A DNA stretch of 64,000 nucleotides from Pseudomonas sp. Leaf58 (GTDB lineage: Bacteria > Pseudomonadota > Gammaproteobacteria > Pseudomonadales > Pseudomonadaceae), in the NCBI RefSeq assembly GCF_003627215.1, contig NZ_CP032677.1, forward strand, positions 1,803,501 to 1,867,500, read 5' to 3'. The position numbers and the translations under genes are program-made. Positions 24,978 to 34,031 of this stretch are shown in pieces. The first letter of the stretch is position 1, and the number at the start of each line of letters is the position of its first letter. The notes under the pieces are model-generated. The model saw only the letters and a program-made list of their open reading frames with translations. It made no database searches and was not told where the DNA came from.

Positions 24978-25490
24978 TCAGTCAGTAGGCTGTACCACTG
25001 CGCTATCGGCGGCGGCGGGAGCGGCGACAGGCGCTTTTGCCTTGGCACGATTGCGTCGGTCCTGGCCGCGTTGCCGCGAAGCTTGCTGCTTGGCATGCAA
25101 CGCCTGAGCCGCGGTCACGCTGCCGCTTGCTTGACCGCTCAGGTCCAAGCGCGGCGCATTCTCGACCATGCTTGCCCAGTATCGCGCTCCCCGGCACCAC
25201 GTCGAGATGCCCAGCTTGAGCTGTTCGCGGGTCAAACCGAGCAGTTCGAGGTGTTGCTCGGCATCCTTGAAAATACCTTCCTTGAGGGGCACCTTGGGGG
25301 CCGGGTTGACCGGGAAGGCCAAAGGAAAGTGCTTCTGCAATGGCCAAATCGCTGCCACCGCCGGATCCTGCTCACGGGCCTTCGCCTGCGGCGGCGACCT
25401 GCGCTTGGCCGGGGCCGGATTCTTGGCCTTGGCCTGTTCTTTGTCAGCCCGCAGGCGGTCACGTAGCTCAGCTAGTTGTTCAAAACCCAT
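24978..25490 (-). CDS. ProQ/FinO-domain RNA chaperone
   Basis: The 170-residue protein starts MGFEQLAELRDRL. After a Lys/Ala/Pro-rich N-terminal linker, the ProQ/FinO fold is visible from about residue 50 to 130: WPLQKHFPLAF, PLKEGIFKDAEQHLELLG, LKLGISTWCRGARYWASM. A basic Ala/Lys/Arg-rich tail (KQQASRQRGQDRRNRAKAKA) follows. Such proteins bind structured RNAs, small RNAs and 3' UTRs. It is a single-gene unit; a terminator for the opposite neighbour's transcript lies just upstream. Confidence 0.85.
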   Translation of the reverse strand: MGFEQLAELRDRLRADKEQAKAKNPAPAKRRSPPQAKAREQDPAVAAIWPLQKHFPLAFPVNPAPKVPLKEGIFKDAEQHLELLGLTREQLKLGISTWCRGARYWASMVENAPRLDLSGQASGSVTAAQALHAKQQASRQRGQDRRNRAKAKAPVAAPAAADSAVVQPTD

Positions 25491-25577
25491 CGTTAAATTC
25501 ACAGCTTCGAAGTTGAATGTGTGGCGCAAGGATATAACGAGTGAGCACAAGGGGCCATGTGCTAGGGCAAAGGGATG

Positions 25578-25620
25578 GAAAAAGGCTCATCGTGCTCGGA
25601 ATGTGCGATGAACCTTTTTG
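25578..25620 (-). terminator. Terminator for the cupin/AraC minus-strand transcript
   Basis: AAAAAGG-CTCATCG and CGATGA-ACCTTTTT form a long imperfect stem around a 13-base loop. Read on the minus strand it ends in a T-run just after the cupin gene. Confidence 0.65.
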
Positions 25621-25688
25621 CGGTTGTCGGCCCGGTCAGTAGTGCGTGCTATGCACCGCGGTGGGTTCGCCGCCCCAGTGCCGCCGAG

Positions 25689-26075
25689 TCAGATCCAGAC
25701 GTCATTCACTGCAGTTCGCGCGCCCCCTTCATGGCCTGTATTCAAAACGCCTCGCGGCTCGATCATCATCAGCTTCGCTTGCGCTTGTGCCGCGGTTCTA
25801 TGCGCTACGCCACGCGGCACGACATACAGTTCACCTGGGTTCACCTGCACGCTGCCCTCTGGGAGGTCGATGCGCAAGACGCCTTCGAGCACAACAAACG
25901 CTTCATCGGTCTCTGGGTGCGAGTGCCAGATAAACTCACCTTCGATACGCACGACCTTGAATTGGTAGTCATTCATTTCGGCGACGACCCTCGGGCTCCA
26001 CTGCTGCTCGATCAGCGAAGCTTTTTCAATCAAATTCACGGGTTGTGATGCGGATTGCTGATGGATGTCGGACAT
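25689..26075 (-). CDS. Small cupin-domain protein
   Basis: This 128-residue single-domain cupin carries both metal-binding motifs: the first in FIWHSHPETDEAFVVLEG (H-x-H with a downstream Glu) and the second in PGELYVVPRGVAHRT. The substrate is unknown. It lies 71 bases downstream of the AraC-family gene in the same direction and probably shares its transcript. Start ATG with a GAGGATCC site. Confidence 0.85.
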   Translation of the reverse strand: MSDIHQQSASQPVNLIEKASLIEQQWSPRVVAEMNDYQFKVVRIEGEFIWHSHPETDEAFVVLEGVLRIDLPEGSVQVNPGELYVVPRGVAHRTAAQAQAKLMMIEPRGVLNTGHEGGARTAVNDVWI

Positions 26076-26146
26076 GACGGATCCTCTTTGATGGAGCCGT
26101 CAGCCTATCCAACAAACCGCACGCTGCTCTTGTACGATCCTGCAAC

Positions 26147-26971
26147 TTAGCGGGCAGCTCGCAAGCGCTCCAGCCAGCGCAACGGCGGCACACCATAGGT
26201 GCGTGTGAAGTGCCGGGTCATGTGGCTTTGATCGTGAAAGCCTGCGGCCAATGCCGCATCGACCAGCGTGAAGCCATCCACAATCAGCCTACGAAAACAG
26301 TCCAGGCGCCGTAGCGTGACAAAGCGGTAGGGGCTGGTGCCGTAAAGGGCCCGAAAGTCCCGTGACAAGCTCCATTGCTCACGCCCGCTGGCCTGTTCGA
26401 GCATCTCCAGGGTGATGCCGAGTTGCAGGTGCTCCATGATGAACGCTCTGGCGCGCTCGGCCGAGCGGTAGTCCAAGCGTTTGCGACCACGTGGCTTGCC
26501 GCCGACCGCACGCAGCGCCATTGCCAGGTCATAGACCGCGTCCTGCTCTTCGAGTGTTTCCAGCGGATGATCCAGTGCCTGGACAAAGGCCTCGCTGGCA
26601 CGGAACAGACGCGTATCGCTGGACAGCCCGCCAGCAATGAAAGGCAATGGTTCGCCACCGAGAACGTTCTGGATCAGCGAAGGGTCGATGTAGGCCATTC
26701 GGTAGCGAAAGCCCACCTCGGTGCCGGCCATGCCGTCATGCACTTCATCAGGGTGCAGCACCAGTGTGTTGCCTGGCACGCCGTGGCACAGCACCCCCTT
26801 GTAGTGAAAGCTCTGCACGCCGACAAGGGTGCGGCCGATCGAGTAGGTATCGTGACGGTGTGGGTCGTAACCATGGCCGCCGAACCACGCCTCGATGCGT
26901 TCCACACTGCCAGGTGGCGCGCTACGTATGACCCAGTCGGCGGCGGTTGATGGGCTTGCTTTTCGTTCCAT
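26147..26971 (-). CDS. AraC-family transcriptional regulator with N-terminal cupin sensor
   Basis: The 274-residue product starts MERKASPSTAADW. The N-terminal half is an AraC-type ligand-binding cupin (YDPHRHDTYSIGRTLVGVQSF, GNTLVLHPDEVHDG). The C-terminal 100 residues carry two helix-turn-helix motifs ending AALAAGFHDQSHMTRHFTRTYGVPPLRW. It lies between the TonB-dependent receptor and the cupin, all on the minus strand, and could control either. The effector cannot be read from sequence. Confidence 0.85.
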   Translation of the reverse strand: MERKASPSTAADWVIRSAPPGSVERIEAWFGGHGYDPHRHDTYSIGRTLVGVQSFHYKGVLCHGVPGNTLVLHPDEVHDGMAGTEVGFRYRMAYIDPSLIQNVLGGEPLPFIAGGLSSDTRLFRASEAFVQALDHPLETLEEQDAVYDLAMALRAVGGKPRGRKRLDYRSAERARAFIMEHLQLGITLEMLEQASGREQWSLSRDFRALYGTSPYRFVTLRRLDCFRRLIVDGFTLVDAALAAGFHDQSHMTRHFTRTYGVPPLRWLERLRAAR

Positions 26972-27078
26972 GAATACTCTTGGCGCTACTGCGTCAACCG
27001 GGTGGGTATACGCCATCCTAGTGCACAAGTACCCGGGCGCCCAAGCGCAACCGGCACCGCGACAACTCCGCGCAAATG

Positions 27079-29490
27079 TTAGAACGCGTACACCAACGTG
27101 GCCGTGGCGCTACGTGGGCTGCCATACCAACCACGTGAGCCGATGGCTGTGTAGTAGGTCTTGTCAAACACGTTGTCGAGGTTCAACGAGACGCTGGTTT
27201 GCGGCGTGAAAGCATATTGCGCCATCAGGTCGACCACACTGTAGGCACCCTGGGTAAAGGTTTCGCCGTGGGGGCCCGCGTCTTTGTAGTACTCGGTTCC
27301 CTGCCAGCGCACACCACCGCCCACCTTCAGCTGCGCCAGTGACTGCAGGCGATAGCTGGTGAACAGTTTGAGGGTATCGCGCGGCACCTCGGTTAGCAGG
27401 CGGTCGCCTTCCGAGTCCTTGCTGACGGCATACGTATAGCTGGCCGATACCTGCCAGTCAGGCAGGATCTCGCCTGCTGCTTCCATCTCGAAACCGCGGG
27501 TTTTGGTACCCGATTCGGCACGGTAGGCCTGGTTGCCGTCGGGGGCCAGGTTACTGCCGTCGGCCACGGCCAAGTTGTCTTGATGCACCTCGAACACACT
27601 GAACGCAGTGGTCAAGCGCTTGTCCCAGAACTCGCTTTTGATACCCAGCTCGTAGTTCACGCCCTCTAGCGGTTCAAGGTAGTTGCCACTGACATCCTTG
27701 TTGCTTTGCGGTTTGAAGATCGTGGTGTAGCTGGCATAGGCCGACCAGTTTTCGTTGAGGTCATAAACCAGCCCGAGGTAAGGGGTGACGACCCCGGTTT
27801 CGCTGCGCGAGATGCGGCTGGTAGCGCCGGTCGCCAGCGTCTCGTGGGTTTCGTCGCGCTGCCAGTCAATCACCCGCGCCCCAGTAATCAGCGACCAGTC
27901 ATCGGCCAGGCTCCAGCGCACCGAGGCCACCAGGCCGTCCTGGGTCTCATCCAGCGCATCTTCGGTGGACTTGGTGTGGATGGCGTCCGGTATCGCCAGC
28001 GAGCCGTCCCAGCTGTGGATGTTGTCGATGGTCTGCAGCGACCACAGCGGGTAACCGTTGTTACGGTCGTAGGCGCGGTAGTGGCTGGCGCCCAAGTAGG
28101 CTTGGTGCTCGCGGGCCAACAGCTCGAACGGGCCCGCAGCCGAGAGGTCGAACGAGGTCTGCCGGGGCTCGCCCGCCCAGCGGCCGGTCCAGGTAGTGAT
28201 ACCACTGCCGTCGGGGTTGACGGTGCCACTGGCGGCAGTGGCAAAGGCATCGTCATAGCTGCGTCGGCTGTGTTCGGCATTCAGTTTCAGTTGCCAGCCG
28301 TTGTCCAACTGGTGATCCAGGGTGGTGAACACTGTCTTGGCGCGACGCTTGTGGTAGCTCCAATCCGCGGCCGAGTTGAATGAGCGAGAAGGGCTGAAGT
28401 GGCTGCCATCGGTATTGAACATCGGGAAGCCGTGGTTGCCCGCGCCGTCGTTGTCCATTTCCTGGTATTGCGCACCTACGGTCAGCATCGTGCTGTCGGT
28501 CATGTCCCACTCCACCACGCCGTAGGCCACCTGCTTTTCCAGGGACTGGCGGTCGATGTAGCTTTGGCTGTCGGTGGTCGAGGCGACGAAGCGCCCGCGC
28601 ACATTGCCGCTGTCCGACAACTTGCCGGACACATCCAGTTCGGTGCGGTAGTTGTCCCACGAGCCCGCTTTCAGGGTTAGCTTGCGTTGCGTTTCCAGCG
28701 TCGGCTTCTTGCGAATCAGGTTGACGGTGGCGCTGGGGTCGCCGGTGCCAGACATCAGCCCCGTGGCCCCGCGTACCACCTCGACCCGGTCATACGACAC
28801 CATGTCGGCAAGGTCGTCTTTAAAACCGTAGGTGTCGGGCCGGTTGATGCCGTCGACCTGTATGCTGCCAACCTCGAAGCCGCGTACATAAATATGGTTG
28901 GCGTCGCTGCCGGCTGGCCCCATGCTGTCGATGACCACGCCAGGGGTTTGTGCCAGTACCTGGGCAACATCGTTCAGGTTCTGGTCTTCGATCTGCTGCC
29001 GGGTCACCACGCTGACCGATTGCGGTGTCTCGCGTGCCGAGAGGCGCAACCCGGTGGCGGTGTTGGCCGAGCCGGTGGTATAGCTGCCGGTGCCTTCGCT
29101 GGTGGCACCCAGCCCCACGCTGGAGACGGTGGTGGCGGCTAGCTCCAGCGTGCCATTCTGGCTGGGGCTAACCAGCATGTAGTGCTTATCTCCCGCTTGC
29201 TGCACCTGCAGGCCCGTACCTTGCAACAGCTGCGCAAAGCCGTGTTCCAGCGCGTAGCTGCCGTGCAATCCCTGGCTAGCGAGGCCGGCGACTTCTTCGT
29301 TGCTGAAGCTGACAATCACCCCGCTCGCCGTGGCGAACTGGTTGATGGCAGCGCCCAGCGGCCCCGCCGGGATGCTGTAGCTGACAAGCGCGGCACTGGC
29401 ATTTGCACTGGCCAGTAGCGCGCCTGAAAGGCTGACCACCAGCGCTGCTTGGCGAATGCTGAAGGCAGGGGGGGAAAAACAAGCGGACAT
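27079..29490 (-). CDS. TonB-dependent siderophore receptor with N-terminal signalling domain
   Basis: The 803-residue protein starts MSACFSPPAFSIRQAAL with an AAGGAG site. A signal peptide is followed by a secretin/TonB short N-terminal (STN) domain at about 35-110 (IPAGPLGAAINQFATASGV), a TonB-box region, the plug (TPQSVSVVTRQQIEDQN, VDGINRPDTYGF, VVRGATGLMSGTGDPSATVNL), and a 22-strand barrel ending ATLVYAF. This is the FpvA/FoxA/FiuA architecture. The STN domain normally signals to an anti-sigma/ECF sigma pair, but no such pair is adjacent. A Fur-like box and a promoter lie upstream. Confidence 0.9.
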   Translation of the reverse strand: MSACFSPPAFSIRQAALVVSLSGALLASANASAALVSYSIPAGPLGAAINQFATASGVIVSFSNEEVAGLASQGLHGSYALEHGFAQLLQGTGLQVQQAGDKHYMLVSPSQNGTLELAATTVSSVGLGATSEGTGSYTTGSANTATGLRLSARETPQSVSVVTRQQIEDQNLNDVAQVLAQTPGVVIDSMGPAGSDANHIYVRGFEVGSIQVDGINRPDTYGFKDDLADMVSYDRVEVVRGATGLMSGTGDPSATVNLIRKKPTLETQRKLTLKAGSWDNYRTELDVSGKLSDSGNVRGRFVASTTDSQSYIDRQSLEKQVAYGVVEWDMTDSTMLTVGAQYQEMDNDGAGNHGFPMFNTDGSHFSPSRSFNSAADWSYHKRRAKTVFTTLDHQLDNGWQLKLNAEHSRRSYDDAFATAASGTVNPDGSGITTWTGRWAGEPRQTSFDLSAAGPFELLAREHQAYLGASHYRAYDRNNGYPLWSLQTIDNIHSWDGSLAIPDAIHTKSTEDALDETQDGLVASVRWSLADDWSLITGARVIDWQRDETHETLATGATSRISRSETGVVTPYLGLVYDLNENWSAYASYTTIFKPQSNKDVSGNYLEPLEGVNYELGIKSEFWDKRLTTAFSVFEVHQDNLAVADGSNLAPDGNQAYRAESGTKTRGFEMEAAGEILPDWQVSASYTYAVSKDSEGDRLLTEVPRDTLKLFTSYRLQSLAQLKVGGGVRWQGTEYYKDAGPHGETFTQGAYSVVDLMAQYAFTPQTSVSLNLDNVFDKTYYTAIGSRGWYGSPRSATATLVYAF

Positions 29491-29537
29491 CCATTGGCTC
29501 CTTTTCGATGGACGATGCAAGCATTCAAGTGATAAGC

Positions 29538-29557
29538 GTAATGCTAATAAGAATACT
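29538..29557 (-). promoter_or_regulatory. Candidate Fur box for the siderophore receptor
   Basis: GTAATGCTAATAAGAATACT consists of three NAATNN-type hexamers resembling Pseudomonas Fur sites. It lies between the predicted promoter and the receptor start. Confidence 0.45.
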
Positions 29558-29577
29558 TCGCATGAAAAAGCGGCCGG

Positions 29578-29606
29578 ATAGTTGTCTTTCTTGACGCAAT
29601 TGTCAA
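29578..29606 (-). promoter_or_regulatory. Sigma70-type promoter of the siderophore receptor
   Basis: On the minus strand TTGACA (29606-29601), a 17-base spacer and AACTAT (29583-29578) form a good vegetative promoter about 90 bases before the receptor start. Confidence 0.55.
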
Positions 29607-29636
29607 CCGGAGTTTTAGGCGGGCGGGCGGATGCAA

Positions 29637-29656
29637 GCCACCCCTGTAGGGGTGGC
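29637..29656. terminator. Hairpin after the first XRE-cupin regulator
   Basis: GCCACCCC-TGTA-GGGGTGGC is a perfect eight-base stem located just after the stop of the minus-strand regulator at 29688. There is little T-run. Confidence 0.55.
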
Positions 29657-29687
29657 AGCAACTGGCGTGATGTCGTGGGGCGAGCGC

Positions 29688-30242
29688 TTAGCTGAATACC
29701 CAGAGCACGCGGGTAGGCTTATCGGTGAGGTTGGCGTAGCGAAAACTGGCGTGCGGTTGCAGCTGAAAACTGTCATTGGCGCGCAGCGTTACCGGCTCGC
29801 CGCCATCCAGCCAGACGGTCAGCTCGCCTTCAAGCACGAAGCAGCCCTGTTCCGAGCTGTCGTCAAGGTACTCTTCGCCGCTGCTGGCCCCTGGCTCAAG
29901 GTGGCTATCGAGCATGGAAAAAGCGCCGGTGATGGTGGGGGAGGCCAGCACGTCGGTGATGCCGCCGGCCAGGTGAAGCGTACGACGCTCGTGAGGGCGG
30001 GTGACCCAGTCGAGTTCGCGGGGTTTGTCCAGTTTGTAGAAATAGGCTGTGGAGACACCCAGTTCTTCGCTGATTGCCGTGAGGTCGGCCACGGTTGGGC
30101 GCGATACGCCCCGTTCGACTTGGGAAAGAAAACCCACCGAACGGCCGATGCGTTGGGCCAGTTCGCCCAGTGTCAGGCCCTTGAACTTGCGCAGGTCGCG
30201 AATCAGTACGGCCAGGCCTTCGATCTCTTCGTGCACTTTCAT
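29688..30242 (-). CDS. XRE-cupin transcriptional regulator (PuuR-like), copy 1
   Basis: The 184-residue product starts MKVHEEIEGLAVLIRDLR. An XRE helix-turn-helix spans about 10-65 (LTLGELAQRIGRSVGFLSQVERG), and a C-terminal cupin at about 100-184 (GCFVLEGELTVWLDGGEP) is the likely ligand sensor. PuuR-type proteins repress putrescine catabolism until polyamine is present. It lies downstream of spuC in the same direction, separated by a terminator, and is nearly identical in length and sequence to the regulator at 34032. The site CCTGAAAAGTACAGG at 30278-30292, just upstream of its start, is a candidate operator. Confidence 0.88.
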   Translation of the reverse strand: MKVHEEIEGLAVLIRDLRKFKGLTLGELAQRIGRSVGFLSQVERGVSRPTVADLTAISEELGVSTAYFYKLDKPRELDWVTRPHERRTLHLAGGITDVLASPTITGAFSMLDSHLEPGASSGEEYLDDSSEQGCFVLEGELTVWLDGGEPVTLRANDSFQLQPHASFRYANLTDKPTRVLWVFS

Positions 30243-30349
30243 AGTTGAATCGCGACTTTCGGACAGGAAAATAATGCCCTGAAAAGTACAGGATTCATCT
30301 CGCAAAGCAAAATGCTTCAAGGGCTTGCTGTGTGTCAGTCAAGCAAACA

Positions 30350-30368
30350 GGGGCTGCAGGGCAGCCCC
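30350..30368 (-). terminator. Terminator after spuC
   Basis: GGGGCTGC and GCAGCCCC with a three-base loop lie 19 bases past the spuC stop on the minus strand. Confidence 0.65.
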
Positions 30369-30386
30369 AGTGAAACCAACTGCCGC

Positions 30387-31745
30387 TTAGCGAACAGCCT
30401 CGTACGTCAGGTCCAGGCACTTGCGGGCTTTTTCCACCAGTTCGTCGATCTCCTCAATGCTGATCACCAGCGGCGGCGCGATGATCATGGTGTCGCCCAC
30501 GGCGCGCATGATCAGGCCGTTGTCGAAGCAGTGCTGGCGGCAGATCATGCCGACACCTTTGCCTTGGTAACGGGCGCGGGTGGCCTTGTCTTTCACCAGC
30601 TCGATCGCGCCGAGCATGCCCAGGCCGCGTACTTCGCCCACCAGCGGGTGGTCGGCCAGCTCGCGCAGGCGTTGTTGCAGATACGGGGCGGTTGTTTCGC
30701 GCACCTGCTCGATGATCTTCTCGTCCCGCAGGATGCGCAGGTTCTCCAGGCCCACCGCAGCCGCCACCGGGTGGCCGGAATAGGTGAAGCCGTGGTTGAA
30801 GTCACCGCCTTCGCTGATCACTTTGGCCACTTTGTCCCGCACGATCACACCGCCCATGGGGATGTAGCCGGAGGTCAGGCCCTTGGCGATGGTCATCAAG
30901 TCAGGCTGGAGGTCGTAGTAGTCGCTACCGAACCACTCACCGGTACGGCCGAAGCCGCAGATCACTTCGTCGGCGACGAACAGGATGTCGTACTTAGCGA
31001 GGATTTCCTTCACCTTCGGCCAGTAGGTCTGTGGCGCAATGATCACGCCGCCAGCGCCCTGGATCGGTTCGGCGATGAAGGCGGCGACATTGTCCACGCC
31101 GACTTCCAGAATTTTCTTCTCCAGCTGTTCGGCCGCCCACACGCCGAAGTCGGCCTCGGTCATGTCGCCACCTTCGCCATACCAATACGGCTGCGGGATG
31201 TGCACGATATCCGGGATCAACCCGCCTTGCTGGTGCATACCGCTCATACCGCCCAGGCCCGCGCCGGCCACGGTGGAACCGTGGTAACCGTTGATACGGC
31301 CAATGATGACCTTCTTGTTTTTCTGGCCCTTGAGCGCCCAGTAATGCCGGACCATGCGCAGCACGGTGTCATTGCCTTCGGAGCCGGAGCCGGTGAAAAA
31401 CACATGGTTCATGCCTGGCGGCGCCACATCGGCGATTGCCTTGGCCAGTTCCAGCGCAGGCGGGTGCGCGGTCTGGAAGAACAGGTTGTAGTAGGGCAAC
31501 TGCTTCATCTGCTGGCTGGCGACGTCGGCCAGTTCATCGCGGCCATAGCCGACCGCCACGCACCACAGGCCCGCCATGCCATCAAGAATCTTGTTGCCTT
31601 CGCTGTCCCACAGGTACACGCCCTTGGCCGAGGTAATGATGCGCGGGCCTTTCTTGGCCAGTTGCTGGACATCGCTGAACGGCGCCAGGTGATGGTCGCG
31701 GCTCATCGCTTGCCAGGCAAGCGTCTGCGAATGCTGTTCACTCAT
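30387..31745 (-). CDS. spuC: Putrescine-pyruvate aminotransferase
   Basis: The 452-residue class III PLP-dependent aminotransferase starts MSEQHSQTLAWQAMSRDHHLAP. It has the GSEGNDTVLRM segment, the cofactor-binding VADEVICGFGRTG motif, and the PLP lysine in TIAKGLTSGYIPMG. SpuC-type enzymes transaminate putrescine (or related diamines) with pyruvate to 4-aminobutanal and alanine. It is the last gene of the minus-strand set spuI-spuA-spuC, with 70 bases before it. The family also contains omega-amino acid transaminases, so exact substrate is inferred from neighbours. Confidence 0.88.
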   Translation of the reverse strand: MSEQHSQTLAWQAMSRDHHLAPFSDVQQLAKKGPRIITSAKGVYLWDSEGNKILDGMAGLWCVAVGYGRDELADVASQQMKQLPYYNLFFQTAHPPALELAKAIADVAPPGMNHVFFTGSGSEGNDTVLRMVRHYWALKGQKNKKVIIGRINGYHGSTVAGAGLGGMSGMHQQGGLIPDIVHIPQPYWYGEGGDMTEADFGVWAAEQLEKKILEVGVDNVAAFIAEPIQGAGGVIIAPQTYWPKVKEILAKYDILFVADEVICGFGRTGEWFGSDYYDLQPDLMTIAKGLTSGYIPMGGVIVRDKVAKVISEGGDFNHGFTYSGHPVAAAVGLENLRILRDEKIIEQVRETTAPYLQQRLRELADHPLVGEVRGLGMLGAIELVKDKATRARYQGKGVGMICRQHCFDNGLIMRAVGDTMIIAPPLVISIEEIDELVEKARKCLDLTYEAVR

Positions 31746-31815
31746 TGACTTCACTCCATCAAGTTGCGCAGCCGAACTGCGCGGGTACTTTTTTGTCGTT
31801 GGTAACGGTTGTCTT

Positions 31816-32589
31816 TCAGGCGGACAGCAACAGCCGCTGGCGCAATACCGAGCGCTGCCGGCAGGCCTTGCCAAAGGACTGGAAGATGGTCAGGTAATGC
31901 GGGTTATCCATGACCTGGTACTCGGGGTGCCATTGCACGGCCAGGGCAAAGCCCTTGCTGTTCTCGACCGAAATCGCTTCCACCAGGCCATCGGGTGCCA
32001 GCGCTTCAACCCTCAGCCCGGGGGCCAATGCATCGATGCCTTGGCCGTGGATGGAATTGACCTCGATGATCGCCGGCAAGCCCATGCGATCAAGCATGCC
32101 GCCGGGCTCGATATGCAGGGCGTGACGCGGGCCATACTGCTTTTCGATAGGCTCCCCTTTGCCTTCGCGGTGGTCCATGAACATGCCGGCCTCGTGCACT
32201 TTCTGGTGCAGGGTGCCGCCCAGCGCCACGTTCATTTCCTGGAAGCCACGGCAAATGCCGAGCACCGGCACACCGGCGGCGATGGCCGCACGCATCAACG
32301 GCAACGTGGTGGCGTCACGCAGCGGGTCGTGATGAGTGCCCGCTGCACTGGCCGGGCCGTGGTAGTGGTGCGGTTCGATGTTGGACGGCGAACCGGTGAA
32401 GATCAGCCCATCCACCACGTCGAGAATATCGGCGCTATCCATCAGGTCGGCGAGGCTGGGAATCACGATGGGCAACCCACACGCTGCCTTGGCCGCCGCG
32501 CGTGCGTACTTCTCGCTGATGGTCTGGGTTGCATGCAGCTCAATCATGCTGGTGCATGCGGTAATGCCGATAACGGGCAAACGTGGCAT
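31816..32589 (-). CDS. spuA: Gamma-glutamyl-GABA hydrolase (class I glutamine amidotransferase-like)
   Basis: This 257-residue PuuD-type hydrolase starts MPRLPVIGITACTSMI with a GGAGGAAG ribosome site. The class I GATase core has the nucleophile in GVPVLGICRGFQE and the His of VQWHPEYQ. It cleaves gamma-glutamyl-GABA to glutamate and GABA in the glutamylated putrescine pathway. It sits between spuI and spuC on the same transcript. Confidence 0.88.
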   Translation of the reverse strand: MPRLPVIGITACTSMIELHATQTISEKYARAAAKAACGLPIVIPSLADLMDSADILDVVDGLIFTGSPSNIEPHHYHGPASAAGTHHDPLRDATTLPLMRAAIAAGVPVLGICRGFQEMNVALGGTLHQKVHEAGMFMDHREGKGEPIEKQYGPRHALHIEPGGMLDRMGLPAIIEVNSIHGQGIDALAPGLRVEALAPDGLVEAISVENSKGFALAVQWHPEYQVMDNPHYLTIFQSFGKACRQRSVLRQRLLLSA

Positions 32590-32657
32590 ATCTTCCTCCG
32601 GCAAATCCATATTGCGCGTTGTAATGAAGCGCTAGGGGGCAGCGTCTTGGTCTTTAC

Positions 32658-34004
32658 CTACAGGAACCAGCGGTATTCGCGGGCATCGATGTGGTGCATG
32701 AAGTCCAGTTGCTCCTGGTATTTGTTTTCGCAATAGACCATCACGAACTCGCTACCCAGGCCTTCGTTGATCACCGGGTGGTGACGCATGGCGGCCAGGG
32801 CGCTGAGGGCATCCTTGGGGAAATCGATACCGCTCTGGCGGTTGTCGTTCAACGGGGCGATAGGTTCGACGCCGCGCTCCAGGCCGTGCTCCATGCCGGT
32901 CAGGATGGCCGCCAGTACCAGGTACGGGTTGGCATCGGCGCCGGCGAGGCGGTGCTCGATGCGCAGGTTGCGCGGGTCGGACTCGGGGATGCGAATGCAC
33001 GCATCGCGGTCTTCGAAGCCCCAACTGGCTTTGCTCGCTGCGTTGACCATGGCGCCGTAACGGCGGTAGGCATTGTGGTTGGGGGCGAAAATCGGCATGC
33101 AGTGGGGCAGCAGCTCCAGGCACCCGGCCACCGCATGGCGCAGCTTGCGCTGTTCGGCACCGGCCAGGATATTGTTGCCGGCGTCATCGTACAGGCTGAC
33201 GTGCACATGCATGCCGCTGCCGGGTGCGTCCAGGTACGGTTTGCTCATGAAGCTGGCGCGGTAGCCATGTTTCAACGCAATACCGCGGGTGCTGCGGCAG
33301 AACAGCGCCGACCAGTCCGCCGCGCTCAGAGCATCGTCGCTGTGGGAGAAGTTGATCTCGAACTGGCCTGGGCCCAACTCGGCCGTGATGACGTTGGCCG
33401 GCACACCCTGTTCGTTGGCGCCATCGACCATTTCGTGCAGCACCGACGAGAAGCGCGACAGCCGCTCGATGTGCATGTTCGGCTGGTCGTCCTGGTCGTC
33501 GGTGGCCGTGTCGCGTGGGTACTGCGGCAGGCCGTTGTCGAGCTTGCGGTCGAACAGGTAGAACTCCAGCTCGAAGGCCACCACCGGGTGGATGCCGCGT
33601 TTGGCCAGGCGCTGGAGCACGCGGGCCAGCACTTCACGGGGCTCGAACTCGATCGGCTTGGCGGTGCCGTCGGAGGTGATGAGCATCTGGGCGATCACTT
33701 CCTTTTCCCAGCGCACCGGTTTCAGGGTACCCGGTACCAGGCGCCGGGCGGCATCTGGGTCGCCGTCGGCGAAGCAGTAGTCACCAATGGGGTAAAGGCC
33801 TCCTTGGGTGCCCAACAGCACGCAGTTTTGCGGCAGCTTCAGCGGTGTGCCAGCGGCGACTTTTTCCAGCATGTCCATGGGGTAGCGCTTGCCGTAGAAG
33901 TGCCCGGGGATATCCAGTGCAATCAGGTCGACATAACGTATTTCTGGGTGTTTTGCGCGGAACGCGCGCACTTCAGTTAGCAGATCCGGAAAGATGACAC
34001 TCAT
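32658..34004 (-). CDS. spuI: Gamma-glutamylpolyamine synthetase (glutamine synthetase family)
   Basis: This 448-residue glutamine-synthetase-family protein starts MSVIFPDLLTEVRAFRAKHPEIRYVDL, preceded by AAGGACAAG. The beta-grasp N-terminus is followed by the catalytic domain (VVAFELEFYLFD, ELGPGQFEINFSHSDD, GSGMHVHVSLYD, NHNAYRRYG, IEHRLAGADANPYLV). Family members PuuA/SpuI ligate glutamate to putrescine or other polyamines with ATP, the first step of the pathway. It heads the set, directly after the second XRE-cupin regulator with a 27-base gap. Confidence 0.88.
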   Translation of the reverse strand: MSVIFPDLLTEVRAFRAKHPEIRYVDLIALDIPGHFYGKRYPMDMLEKVAAGTPLKLPQNCVLLGTQGGLYPIGDYCFADGDPDAARRLVPGTLKPVRWEKEVIAQMLITSDGTAKPIEFEPREVLARVLQRLAKRGIHPVVAFELEFYLFDRKLDNGLPQYPRDTATDDQDDQPNMHIERLSRFSSVLHEMVDGANEQGVPANVITAELGPGQFEINFSHSDDALSAADWSALFCRSTRGIALKHGYRASFMSKPYLDAPGSGMHVHVSLYDDAGNNILAGAEQRKLRHAVAGCLELLPHCMPIFAPNHNAYRRYGAMVNAASKASWGFEDRDACIRIPESDPRNLRIEHRLAGADANPYLVLAAILTGMEHGLERGVEPIAPLNDNRQSGIDFPKDALSALAAMRHHPVINEGLGSEFVMVYCENKYQEQLDFMHHIDAREYRWFL

Positions 34005-34031
34005 CTTCTTGTCCTTGTGAGGTGAACGAAT

